From: DAOTXN01 sp034435435
GTDB taxonomy: Bacteria > Chloroflexota > Anaerolineae > S140-20
Direction of reading: 5' to 3'
Length of the DNA: 11,921 bases
Assembly: GCA_034435435.1 (NCBI GenBank)
Contig: DAOTXN010000065.1
Coordinates: 1 to 11,921 of the forward strand
The notes under the pieces were generated by a model that searched no databases, was not told where the DNA came from, and was given only the letters and a program-made list of their open reading frames with translations. Numbering within the stretch: the stretch's first letter is position 1; every line of letters starts with the position of its first letter. Positions 1 to 6,284 of this stretch are shown in pieces. Both the position numbers and the translations under genes were made by a program.

Positions 1-123
1 CCCCTGTGCAAGTTGTCGTCTCATCTTGACTACGTTGGAGTATTCTGCATCACGACAATCGCGATTTGGCTTGAACAACGATTATGGCGTTTTCTGGAGT
101 GGAAGCAACTCACTATACCGTAA
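1..123 (+). CDS. C-terminal end of an unidentified membrane protein (partial)
   Basis: Frame 1 is open from the first base to a TAA at 121-123 and encodes 40 residues. The peptide has a hydrophobic stretch (about residues 11-23, YVGVFCITTIAIW) followed by a basic, aromatic tail with three tryptophans (two in LWRFLEW). That is what the last transmembrane helix and cytoplasmic tail of a small membrane protein would look like. It contains two cysteines (residues 3 and 16). The beginning lies outside the window, so no family can be assigned. Its position just before a DsbA-like gene would suit a redox partner such as a VKOR- or MauE/DoxX-type protein, but that is only a guess from context. The open frame is short enough that chance cannot be excluded. 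Confidence 0.4.
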   Translation, partial: PLCKLSSHLDYVGVFCITTIAIWLEQRLWRFLEWKQLTIP

Positions 124-144
124 TTTCAGAGCAATCTAGTGGTT

Positions 145-175
145 TTGTCAAACTCAGAGAGCAAAAGTTTATATT
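145..175 (+). promoter_or_regulatory. Candidate sigma70-type promoter before the DsbA-like gene
   Basis: TTGTCA at 145-150 (five of six matches to the -35 consensus) and TATATT at 170-175 (five of six to -10) are separated by 19 nt, slightly long. Transcription would begin near 182, leaving a leader of about 20 nt that contains the ribosome binding site GAGG at 189-192. The site lies between the stop of the preceding partial gene and the chosen ATG at 201. This is consistent with the promoter of the peptide/exporter block. Confidence 0.4.
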
Positions 176-200
176 TAAGCATCGAAAAGAGGAAATCAAT

Positions 201-893
201 ATGTCAACTAAACTCAACGAGAAGTTTTTTTCTGCAGTGACTATAGCTGTATTATTGTCGCAGGTGATCCTATCTAGCATTATCATATTGCGACTTAATT
301 CTCTCAGTCAAGCCTTGGATCAAGCTGTCACGCGCATAAGCGTGGCACCACCTCAACCAGAACCGGAGAGCTTGCAGGATGTTTCCGTGGATGACGATCC
401 TGCATTGGGACCGAATGACGCACCTATCACCATTATCGAATTCGCGGACTTTGAATGTGGAGCTTGTCGACAAGCGGACAAGGCTCTTAAGCAGGTAATT
501 GACAAATATTCGGATAAAGTTCGTCTAGTCTATCGTGACTTTCCATTAGTCCCAGGTTCGTCTTCTAGCCTTGCCGCCCAAGCGGCGCAATGTGCCTTTG
601 AAGAAAGGAAGTTTTGGGAAATGCACGATGCTATATTTGCCAGCACAGACAAGATTACGACGGACGTCCTTGTGAGTTTTGCCAGTACTCTGAGTCTGGA
701 TCTTGATCGGTTTCGTGACTGCCTCGAGAGTGCAAAATACAGCGCAGAAATCAATAACGACATAGCAGATGGACGACGCTATGGAGTAACAGCAGTTCCT
801 ACATTTTTCGTCAACGGTTGGAAATTCAAAGGATCAATGACTTTCGACCAATGGCAGTCAATAATCGATGGACTATTGACAACACGAAAGTGA
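201..893 (+). CDS. Membrane-anchored DsbA-like thiol:disulfide oxidoreductase
   Basis: A 230-residue protein of the DsbA / Thioredoxin_4 family, which makes or rearranges disulfide bonds in proteins outside the cytoplasmic membrane. Residues 10-31 form one hydrophobic segment, most likely an uncleaved N-terminal anchor. A Pro/Glu-rich linker (about 50-65) leads to the thioredoxin fold. The active site is C86-G-A-C89, preceded by FADFE as in typical DsbA relatives; the cis-proline loop is TAVPTFF with Pro200; the helical insertion lies between. Two further cysteines (131 and 174) occur in the helical part. The ATG at 201 is chosen because GAGG (189-192) sits 8 nt upstream. A longer reading from 84 would place a charged 39-residue extension before the membrane anchor and has no ribosome binding site. 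It lies 126 nt before a gene for a secreted peptide with eight cysteines, which makes that peptide the obvious candidate substrate (inference). Confidence 0.88.
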   Translation: MSTKLNEKFFSAVTIAVLLSQVILSSIIILRLNSLSQALDQAVTRISVAPPQPEPESLQDVSVDDDPALGPNDAPITIIEFADFECGACRQADKALKQVIDKYSDKVRLVYRDFPLVPGSSSSLAAQAAQCAFEERKFWEMHDAIFASTDKITTDVLVSFASTLSLDLDRFRDCLESAKYSAEINNDIADGRRYGVTAVPTFFVNGWKFKGSMTFDQWQSIIDGLLTTRK

Positions 894-1019
894 TGTTTTG
901 ATCAAGTTGAGCAGACCGGGACCTGCTAGGTAGCTGCACTGGAGACCCCATCAGACTCGAGCACAGGCTGTCTCGCTCTGAAAGGTTCAACACGATTATC
1001 TTGAGAAAGGAGAAATCAA

Positions 1020-1277
1020 GTGAAAAAACTTCAAATCCTAATGCTTGCTCTTGCCATCGCTCTCTCTTTTCCAACCCTAGTTCTTGCACTTCCATCATCC
1101 GCTCCAAGCCGTCAGACCGACTGCTGGGTGTGGGATGTGCACTATGATTGCTTAATTAACATTGGTTGTGTCTTCAGAGCTACCTATCTGCACTACAAAG
1201 TCACTTGCTGCTTAACGTACCCCCCCTATGACTGCGAAACCGGCACCTATCGGTATTTCGAACATTGCGGCTGTTAA
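1020..1277 (+). CDS. Secreted cysteine-rich small peptide precursor (8 Cys)
   Basis: An 85-residue precursor that I do not recognise by family. It starts with GTG; AAAGGAG ends 7 nt upstream (1006-1012), a strong ribosome binding site. Residues 1-23 are a textbook Sec signal peptide: KK near the start, a long Leu/Ile/Ala core, and VLA at 21-23 as a likely signal peptidase I site. The mature part of about 62 residues holds eight cysteines (35, 44, 50, 63, 64, 72, 83, 85), including an adjacent pair and a terminal CGC, and is rich in Tyr and Trp. An even number of cysteines in a short exported chain suggests up to four disulfides. The DsbA-like gene upstream and the ABC genes downstream suggest a processed toxin, bacteriocin or signal. 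A structural or metal-binding role is possible. No toxic activity can be read from the sequence. Confidence 0.8.
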   Translation: MKKLQILMLALAIALSFPTLVLALPSSAPSRQTDCWVWDVHYDCLINIGCVFRATYLHYKVTCCLTYPPYDCETGTYRYFEHCGC

Positions 1278-1332
1278 GACGTAGCTTTTCCTAATTCACG
1301 CAAACCTGGAACCTTTTCAAGGGTAGGACTGC

Positions 1333-3819
1333 TTGACCTGGATTCTAAAGGCATATAGAATCGGTTTGCTCAACTGCATCAAGATATCACAGGTGTGGAA
1401 CAAGGCTTTTTCATTGAATGGGTTTCGGAATTTGCTACAGAAATTCAAGTTAAGATCCGGGCTATCAATTGTCTTCACTGTTGCCAAAACCGAATGGCGG
1501 CTGCAAATGCGTAGCCGCGCCTTTTGGCTAGCAGTGCTGATTGCTATTGCTTTTGCCCTGGCAGGTGCATCGACAGGAGGTTGGACTAGGTCTTCGACGC
1601 CATTAGCTCAGTCGCTAGACTTGAGCAGTGATCGCTTGAACGAAATAATTATACTGTCACTAGTGTTTGTTTGCACACCAATTTTTTTCCGGGATGGAAT
1701 ATTTGACGTGGGTGATTTGCTGTGGAGCACTCCCGTTTCAGTCGGTATGTATGTTATAGGTAAACTCTTCGCTGCGCTGGCTTTAGGTCTGAGTTTGCTC
1801 TTAGGTGTTGAGACAATCGCTTGGGTGGCAGTCCAAATAGGGTCAAAGTTTCCATTCTATGCTTCTCTCCCTCTACACTTGATTGTCCGCCTTGGCCTGC
1901 TGTTGCCTACATTATTCTTCGTTGTCAGTGCCAACTTGTTCTTGTCAGTACTAATAGGCAGGTTAAGACTTTTCATTCTTCTCAGTTCTATGCTTTGGCT
2001 TGGCTGGACTGGGTTTCTACTACCAGCCTCGATGACGCAACCACGCAATTTTGTTCCAGTTGGGGTGTTTTACTCATCTATTCTCTGTTTGGGACCTGAC
2101 AAAGAGTTGTTAGTCGCTAACCGGCTTTTATGGACCGGCATCGCACTTGTTATGCTTGTATTGGCTATCCTCATCTACGCCCGGCGTGAGCGCCGGGCCT
2201 ATCTGCCCGCCAAGTCGATGTGGACACTGGGATTCATTGGTGTGGCAGGGCTGGGACTGCTCATAGAAGAGTGGACAGTACTTGAACAGGCTTCTGGTTT
2301 GTTGCGAACTGATCCGCTCCCAGCACATTTCCTTCTATTGAGTTCTTCATCCGATGGTCTTTTGCGTTATCGCACTAATGACGAATCGATTTCAGATGCC
2401 AATCTACCATCTCAAGATTGGCTCGCTGTAGAGGTGCTCACTGTGGAAGTGAGTGTCTCCTTGACTCCAAGTACGGGTCTGATTCAGGGAGAAGCGACTC
2501 TCACTCTATTTTACTCTGGAGAGGAAGCTTTGGGAGAGATGCCTCTGTTCCTAAACAGCGGACTAGAAGTCAAGCGAGTTCTCGAGTTCGAAACCAAGAG
2601 GGAGGTAGCTTTCACTCGCACTGGGTTAGAGCTTACTTTGTATCCCAAACCATCCCTTAGACCTGGCACATCTTGGATAGTGAAGGTCCTTTACGAAGGC
2701 CATTACAAGACACCACGCGTTGCCTACCGCGATGTAGACATCTGCTTGCATAAGATAGTCGAAGCCCGCTCTTACTTGGGCCAAGATATCGTTTTCTTGA
2801 TGCGCGATGGGGACTGGTACCCTTGGCCGCTTTCTCTCTTCAGTCAACGTGAGCCAACAGGCCAATTGGCTGTGCAGTTATCTCCCCAGCGGCAAACCTT
2901 CCATACTGCCCATGTGATTGAAGGTGACAAGTTGCTTTGGAACGGTCGTTGGCCCGCTCTTCTGGTAGCCAGCTATCCCCCGGGAAAACTTTACCCACTA
3001 GCCGTAACGAACGGCTATGCTTACTTGACTGACCCGCGAGATGCAGTGGCAAGGGAAGAAGCTTCTGACTACGCTTCCGCTTATGCTGGTATGAGCCACT
3101 GGCTGGAAGGAAAAAAGACTTCTATTATCTTGGTGCAGGTGCCGCTCATTCTACAACCCGTCGCTACTGTTGGCCCATCAGGCGAAGAAATCGTGTTTAT
3201 CCCAGAAGGAACAGCGTTTCTAAATCGTCAGCGTGACGGTTGGAGTGGAGCGCGGATTGAAGGTAATGTGGAACACCTGTGTCGGGAACGTGCACGCGAG
3301 GTGGTTACTGCCTGGTGGTCGGCACGGCTCGACTTTCCATCACCTCGTTACGTTTTAGACTGTCCTTTTGGGGGAGTGAATTGTCCAACAGATAGTGGCT
3401 GCGCGCTGCAAACACTTCCCAGCGATCTGTTCTTGGACCTGCTATCTAGTGTGTCGTCTGGGGCTTGGTTGAGATTAAGTGGTCAACCAGTGGACTGTGC
3501 TACTGAGGTAGCGCTGTTAAAGGCACTCTTTGATCAGGAATCGTACATTCTTTATGATTCAGTTGACGTGAAGCAGCGATTGTCGCAAGGCTTTGTGGGA
3601 TCACTTAAAGCTGAAAAAGAACTAGCTCGACGTGGCGCCTTTCCAGTTTCTTCTATTCCATATCGGACGCTAGCCACATCATCAAACACTCTTGATTTAG
3701 TAGAAGCCTGTGTTAAAGTTGACGACGAGGTTTTGGGCAAAATACTCCGTGAATGGCTAGGCAACCAAAGTGTAGGGCGGGCTGATCTGAATAGTCTGTT
3801 ATTGTTATTAAACCGGTGA
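1333..3819 (+). CDS. ABC-2 type permease fused to a degenerate M1-aminopeptidase-like domain
   Basis: An 828-residue protein. After a short cytoplasmic lead containing VAKTEWRLQMRSRAFW, typical for the start of ABC-2 permeases, residues about 64-285 contain around six transmembrane helices, with another near 298-315. From about 365 to the end there is a soluble, presumably extracellular region that resembles M1 peptidases: a beta-rich N-domain with GDWYPWP near its end, then a helical part. At the expected catalytic site the sequence is R655-E-V-V-T659 followed by AWW, where active M1 enzymes have HEXXH followed by QWW. The distal zinc-binding Glu is also absent (Pro678). The domain therefore looks catalytically dead and may bind peptide instead. 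Permease-M1 fusions are known, often with an active site. The TTG start at 1333 is uncertain because the ribosome binding site is weak. It lies 55 nt after the peptide gene and 7 nt before the next permease. Confidence 0.8.
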   Translation: MTWILKAYRIGLLNCIKISQVWNKAFSLNGFRNLLQKFKLRSGLSIVFTVAKTEWRLQMRSRAFWLAVLIAIAFALAGASTGGWTRSSTPLAQSLDLSSDRLNEIIILSLVFVCTPIFFRDGIFDVGDLLWSTPVSVGMYVIGKLFAALALGLSLLLGVETIAWVAVQIGSKFPFYASLPLHLIVRLGLLLPTLFFVVSANLFLSVLIGRLRLFILLSSMLWLGWTGFLLPASMTQPRNFVPVGVFYSSILCLGPDKELLVANRLLWTGIALVMLVLAILIYARRERRAYLPAKSMWTLGFIGVAGLGLLIEEWTVLEQASGLLRTDPLPAHFLLLSSSSDGLLRYRTNDESISDANLPSQDWLAVEVLTVEVSVSLTPSTGLIQGEATLTLFYSGEEALGEMPLFLNSGLEVKRVLEFETKREVAFTRTGLELTLYPKPSLRPGTSWIVKVLYEGHYKTPRVAYRDVDICLHKIVEARSYLGQDIVFLMRDGDWYPWPLSLFSQREPTGQLAVQLSPQRQTFHTAHVIEGDKLLWNGRWPALLVASYPPGKLYPLAVTNGYAYLTDPRDAVAREEASDYASAYAGMSHWLEGKKTSIILVQVPLILQPVATVGPSGEEIVFIPEGTAFLNRQRDGWSGARIEGNVEHLCRERAREVVTAWWSARLDFPSPRYVLDCPFGGVNCPTDSGCALQTLPSDLFLDLLSSVSSGAWLRLSGQPVDCATEVALLKALFDQESYILYDSVDVKQRLSQGFVGSLKAEKELARRGAFPVSSIPYRTLATSSNTLDLVEACVKVDDEVLGKILREWLGNQSVGRADLNSLLLLLNR

Positions 3820-3826
3820 CGGACAC

Positions 3827-4570
3827 ATGCAAGACAAAACAAGGCAGACGAGTCTTTGGATGAGCGTTCGTTCACGGCTGCCCTGTAACGTTTACAACGC
3901 CTGGTTTTTAGTTTGGATTCAGCGCAGAGTTGTTAGCTGTATACTACCCTGGTGCAGCGCTGCGGTGTTAGCAGCAGCCGCACTCGTTATTATAGAACAG
4001 TCTGATGAGCCAATGCGCCACTTCCAACTAGTTTGCGAGCTGTTTCTGCCGTTGGTTGGTGCGGTTTCGACCGCTTATCTATTAAGCCCTGAGAGCGATC
4101 CCCCTCTAGAGTTGCTTTACACCTGCCCTTGTTCGGTACCAGTCTTGTTAGGTGCACGGCTAGTCTATTTGGCAAGTATTCTGTTCTTGCCAGTTAGTAT
4201 CGTCAAGGTCTCTTTTTTAGCTACTCAATCCTTGTTACAACCACACTACCTAGGTCTTTTTTTCAAGGTTTGGGTACCGCCCACTATTTTTTTGGGTGGG
4301 CTGGTTTTACTGGTAACACAACTGATACGTAGCGCCCATGCCGGCGTTCTGATAGGTGTGATGGTGTGGGCTGCGGAAATCCTTATACTTAACAGGATCT
4401 GTCTTGAGAATCGCATAATCAAACTTCTCTACCTGTTTCCCGTTTTCGCTGGCTTGTCGATGGACACCACGACGCATCACAACTGGGTGCTCTTGGGACT
4501 AGGTCTTGTTTTCTTTGTTCTTGGACTTTTGTTGGCTTGTGACTTTCAGCGGGATTGGAATAGCCAATAG
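3827..4570 (+). CDS. ABC-2-like membrane permease subunit
   Basis: A 247-residue, very hydrophobic protein with about six membrane segments (roughly residues 38-56, 67-87, 104-128, 147-165, 170-188 and 220-240). The segment order and the amphipathic N-terminal stretch before helix 1 (WFLVWIQRRVV) resemble ABC-2 permeases of the antibiotic or bacteriocin export/immunity type, but no diagnostic motif is visible and no extracellular domain is attached. It starts 7 nt after the stop of the large permease and ends 2 nt before the ATPase gene, so the three are almost certainly translated together. I infer that the two different permeases form a heterodimer energised by the downstream ATPase. No clear ribosome binding site precedes the ATG, which suggests translational coupling. 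Confidence 0.72.
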   Translation: MQDKTRQTSLWMSVRSRLPCNVYNAWFLVWIQRRVVSCILPWCSAAVLAAAALVIIEQSDEPMRHFQLVCELFLPLVGAVSTAYLLSPESDPPLELLYTCPCSVPVLLGARLVYLASILFLPVSIVKVSFLATQSLLQPHYLGLFFKVWVPPTIFLGGLVLLVTQLIRSAHAGVLIGVMVWAAEILILNRICLENRIIKLLYLFPVFAGLSMDTTTHHNWVLLGLGLVFFVLGLLLACDFQRDWNSQ

Positions 4571-4572
4571 GG

Positions 4573-5472
4573 GTGAACCTCACAGTGATAATAATCAAGT
4601 CTCTAGCAAAGACCTACTCCGGGCCAGTGTCAGCATTGCGGGGAATCGACTTGAAGATTGGCACCGGTATGTTTGGTCTACTTGGGCCTAATGGTGCCGG
4701 TAAAACTACCCTGATGCGCATTTTGGCGACCTTAATTCGACCAACGTCCGGTACAGCCTGCGTGCTGGGTTATGATGTAACTGACGATGAGGCCATATTC
4801 GCCATTAGGAAAGCACTGGGTTACTTACCGCAAGAGCTCCGACTGTATGACAATTTGACCCCTATTGAGTTTTTGGACTATATTGCTGTGCTTAAAGGCC
4901 TCCATAGTAAAACTGTTCGCCGATACCAGATTGATATGTTGTTGAATACGGTCGGACTGATTGATGCCCAACACCGGAAGCTCAAAATCTTTTCAGGTGG
5001 AATGAAACGTCGTGTTGGAATCGCTCAGGCCTTACTCGGGAATCCCCGTTTACTTATTGTTGATGAACCTAGCGCCGGTCTAGACCCTGCCGAGCGTGTC
5101 CGGTTGCGCAATCTCCTGGTTGAACTAGCGCGGGAACGGACGGTGATTCTATCTACCCATATTGTGGAAGACATTGGGCAGACTTGTAATGACATGGCTG
5201 TACTGAATCAAGGCGAGATACTCTATTTTGGCTCGCCCAAGGAACTCATTGAGCGGGCGCGTGGCTGGGTTTGGACTATTGTCACCGATGGAATTCAACC
5301 AAGCGAGGGTTTAGAAATCGTATCAACCCTGCAAGTCCAAAATGGAATCCAATATCGGGTTATTGGCGGGTGTCCTTCTAGTTATGAAGCGGTGGAATCT
5401 GAGCCAACGCTGGAAGATGGTTACCTGTGGTTGATGTTGCAGGCTGCGAAGGGAATGAAGATGGCAGAATAG
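4573..5472 (+). CDS. ABC transporter ATP-binding protein (drug/bacteriocin exporter type)
   Basis: A 299-residue cytoplasmic ATPase with every expected motif: Walker A GPNGAGKTT (38-46), Q-loop Gln87 in YLPQELRLYDNLT, signature FSGGMKRR (140-147), Walker B LLIVDEP (160-166) with the D-loop SAGLD following, and H-loop His196 in LSTH. The layout is that of the CcmA/NatA/DrrA class that pairs with ABC-2 permeases. After about residue 225 comes a C-terminal extension of about 75 residues, also usual in this class. The GTG start at 4573 lies 2 nt after the preceding stop, so translation is probably coupled. It should hydrolyse ATP to drive the two upstream permeases. Export of the cysteine-rich peptide, removal of it from the membrane (immunity) or export of something else all remain possible, because the peptide already has its own Sec signal. 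Confidence 0.92.
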   Translation: MNLTVIIIKSLAKTYSGPVSALRGIDLKIGTGMFGLLGPNGAGKTTLMRILATLIRPTSGTACVLGYDVTDDEAIFAIRKALGYLPQELRLYDNLTPIEFLDYIAVLKGLHSKTVRRYQIDMLLNTVGLIDAQHRKLKIFSGGMKRRVGIAQALLGNPRLLIVDEPSAGLDPAERVRLRNLLVELARERTVILSTHIVEDIGQTCNDMAVLNQGEILYFGSPKELIERARGWVWTIVTDGIQPSEGLEIVSTLQVQNGIQYRVIGGCPSSYEAVESEPTLEDGYLWLMLQAAKGMKMAE

Positions 5473-5482
5473 TGCACGGCGG

Positions 5483-5740
5483 CCTACCGTGTTAACGGCC
5501 CGCCGCTCCGTCGCCAGGGACGATGCGTTTCGGGGACAACTGCGACCGGAAGTCGGGGAGACGTTGGACGCCTGCCTGGCGGTCCTGGAGAGCGGCGTGG
5601 TTGTGCCAGAGGCGCTGGACCAGCAAGCGGCCCAATGGCTCCAGGGTCCATTGTTTGCCGTTCTGGCAGGGGAACAGACCCTTGAGCAGGCTCTGGCGAA
5701 GGCGCAGCAACAAGCAGAGCAATCGCTGAGGCAAAAGTAA
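5483..5740 (+). pseudogene. C-terminal remnant of an ABC transporter sugar-binding protein
   Basis: The frame ending in TAA at 5738-5740 encodes about 85 residues that look like the tail of a family 1 extracellular solute-binding protein: a PTVLTARRSVARDDAF stretch, resembling the 'P-x-R-x-S-V-x-x-D-x-x-F' region near the end of such proteins, and a final QWLQGPLFAVLAGEQTLEQA helix followed by a Gln/Ala-rich end. The remaining N-terminal three quarters, the signal peptide and the partner permease genes are missing. Base composition changes abruptly just before it, at the stop codon of the ATPase gene. A GTG at 5489 could formally start an 83-residue ORF, but no ribosome binding site is seen. 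I interpret it as a gene broken by insertion or deletion. Assignment is by resemblance only. Confidence 0.5.
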
Positions 5741-5751
5741 ACAGGCGACAA

Positions 5752-6219
5752 TCAACCCGGCGTAGTTGCTTCGGCCAACACAGCCTCCACCAGACACGGT
5801 AAAGCGGCCTCCACCTGTGGGCTGAGACCGCTGTTCCATTCCAAACTGGCCGGCTGCACACCGAAAACAACCACCTCGGCGGGTAGCAGCTTGAGCGCCT
5901 GGGCCAGCCGCAGCGCGTCGCGCAGTCCGGCGGCATGGATGGAAAGGTGTTGATCGTCGCCCAACAGGCTTGCCTCGTCGAGCGTAAAGCGCAGAAACTC
6001 GCCCGGCTGCCTGCCTACGTCAGCGGCGTCTATCAGGATGACCCGCCGCCGTCCTTCCAGCAAGTTGACCAGACCCAAACCTTGCGTGCCGCCGTCGATC
6101 ACCTCCACACCGTCAGGTAGTGACTGCCCGGCCAGCAGCTCGGCCACGCGCGTCCCCACGCCGTCGTCACCGCGCAAAGGGTTGCCCAGACCGATAACCA
6201 GTGTGTTAGAAATGTTCAC
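5752..6219 (-). CDS. [NiFe] hydrogenase maturation endopeptidase (HyaD/HycI family)
   Basis: A 155-residue protease of the HycI/HybD family, which removes the C-terminal tail of the hydrogenase large subunit once nickel has been inserted. Evidence: the N-terminal signature LVIGLGNPLRGDDGVG (7-22) with the nickel-sensing acidic residue at about Asp18; the VILIDAAD segment (60-67) with the second acidic ligand; and His95 in LSIHAAGL as the third likely ligand. The usual family length is about 150-165. It begins with GTG at 6219 and lacks an obvious ribosome binding site. It follows hydA by 65 nt, a gap containing an inverted repeat, and is the last gene of the operon. HydA has a seven-residue tail after its final metal-site motif, so its substrate is in the same operon. 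Confidence 0.9.
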   Translation of the reverse strand: MNISNTLVIGLGNPLRGDDGVGTRVAELLAGQSLPDGVEVIDGGTQGLGLVNLLEGRRRVILIDAADVGRQPGEFLRFTLDEASLLGDDQHLSIHAAGLRDALRLAQALKLLPAEVVVFGVQPASLEWNSGLSPQVEAALPCLVEAVLAEATTPG

Positions 6220-6231
6220 TGTACCAGGTAA

Positions 6232-6282
6232 AGCGTGAAACGTGAAACGTAAAACGTGAACTCACGCATCACGTTTCACGCT
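6232..6282. repeat. Inverted repeat made of 7-nt units between hydA and the protease gene
   Basis: The arm AGCGTGAAACGTGA (6232-6245) is exactly complementary to 6269-6282, giving a 14-bp perfect stem with a 23-nt loop. The left side is four tandem 7-nt units of CGTGAAA type (6234-6261, third copy CGTAAAA, fourth CGTGAAC). It lies in the transcribed gap of the hydrogenase operon. It could be an mRNA-stabilising or partially terminating hairpin, or a member of a dispersed repeat family. No U-run follows on either strand, so a simple terminator is unlikely. Confidence 0.85.
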
Positions 6283-6284
6283 CC

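Noticed and set aside
84..200. N-terminal extension of the DsbA-like protein from an ATG at 84.
   Set aside because: It overlaps the stop of the preceding frame, spans the predicted promoter, has no ribosome binding site, and would put 39 polar residues before the membrane anchor.
910..927. AGCAG/CTGCT hairpin between the DsbA-like and peptide genes as an attenuator.
   Set aside because: Five-base stem with an 8-nt loop and no U-run; too weak to support.
1220..1226. Run of seven C in the peptide gene as a translational phase-variation site.
   Set aside because: The run is short, lies late in the gene, and the frame is intact with all eight cysteines; two proline codons after a TAC explain it.
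5477..5505. CGGCGG/CCGCCG pair just after the ATPase stop, as a possible terminator.
   Set aside because: The loop is 17 nt and no U-run follows, and the right arm lies within the solute-binding-protein remnant. Pairing in GC-rich sequence is not surprising.
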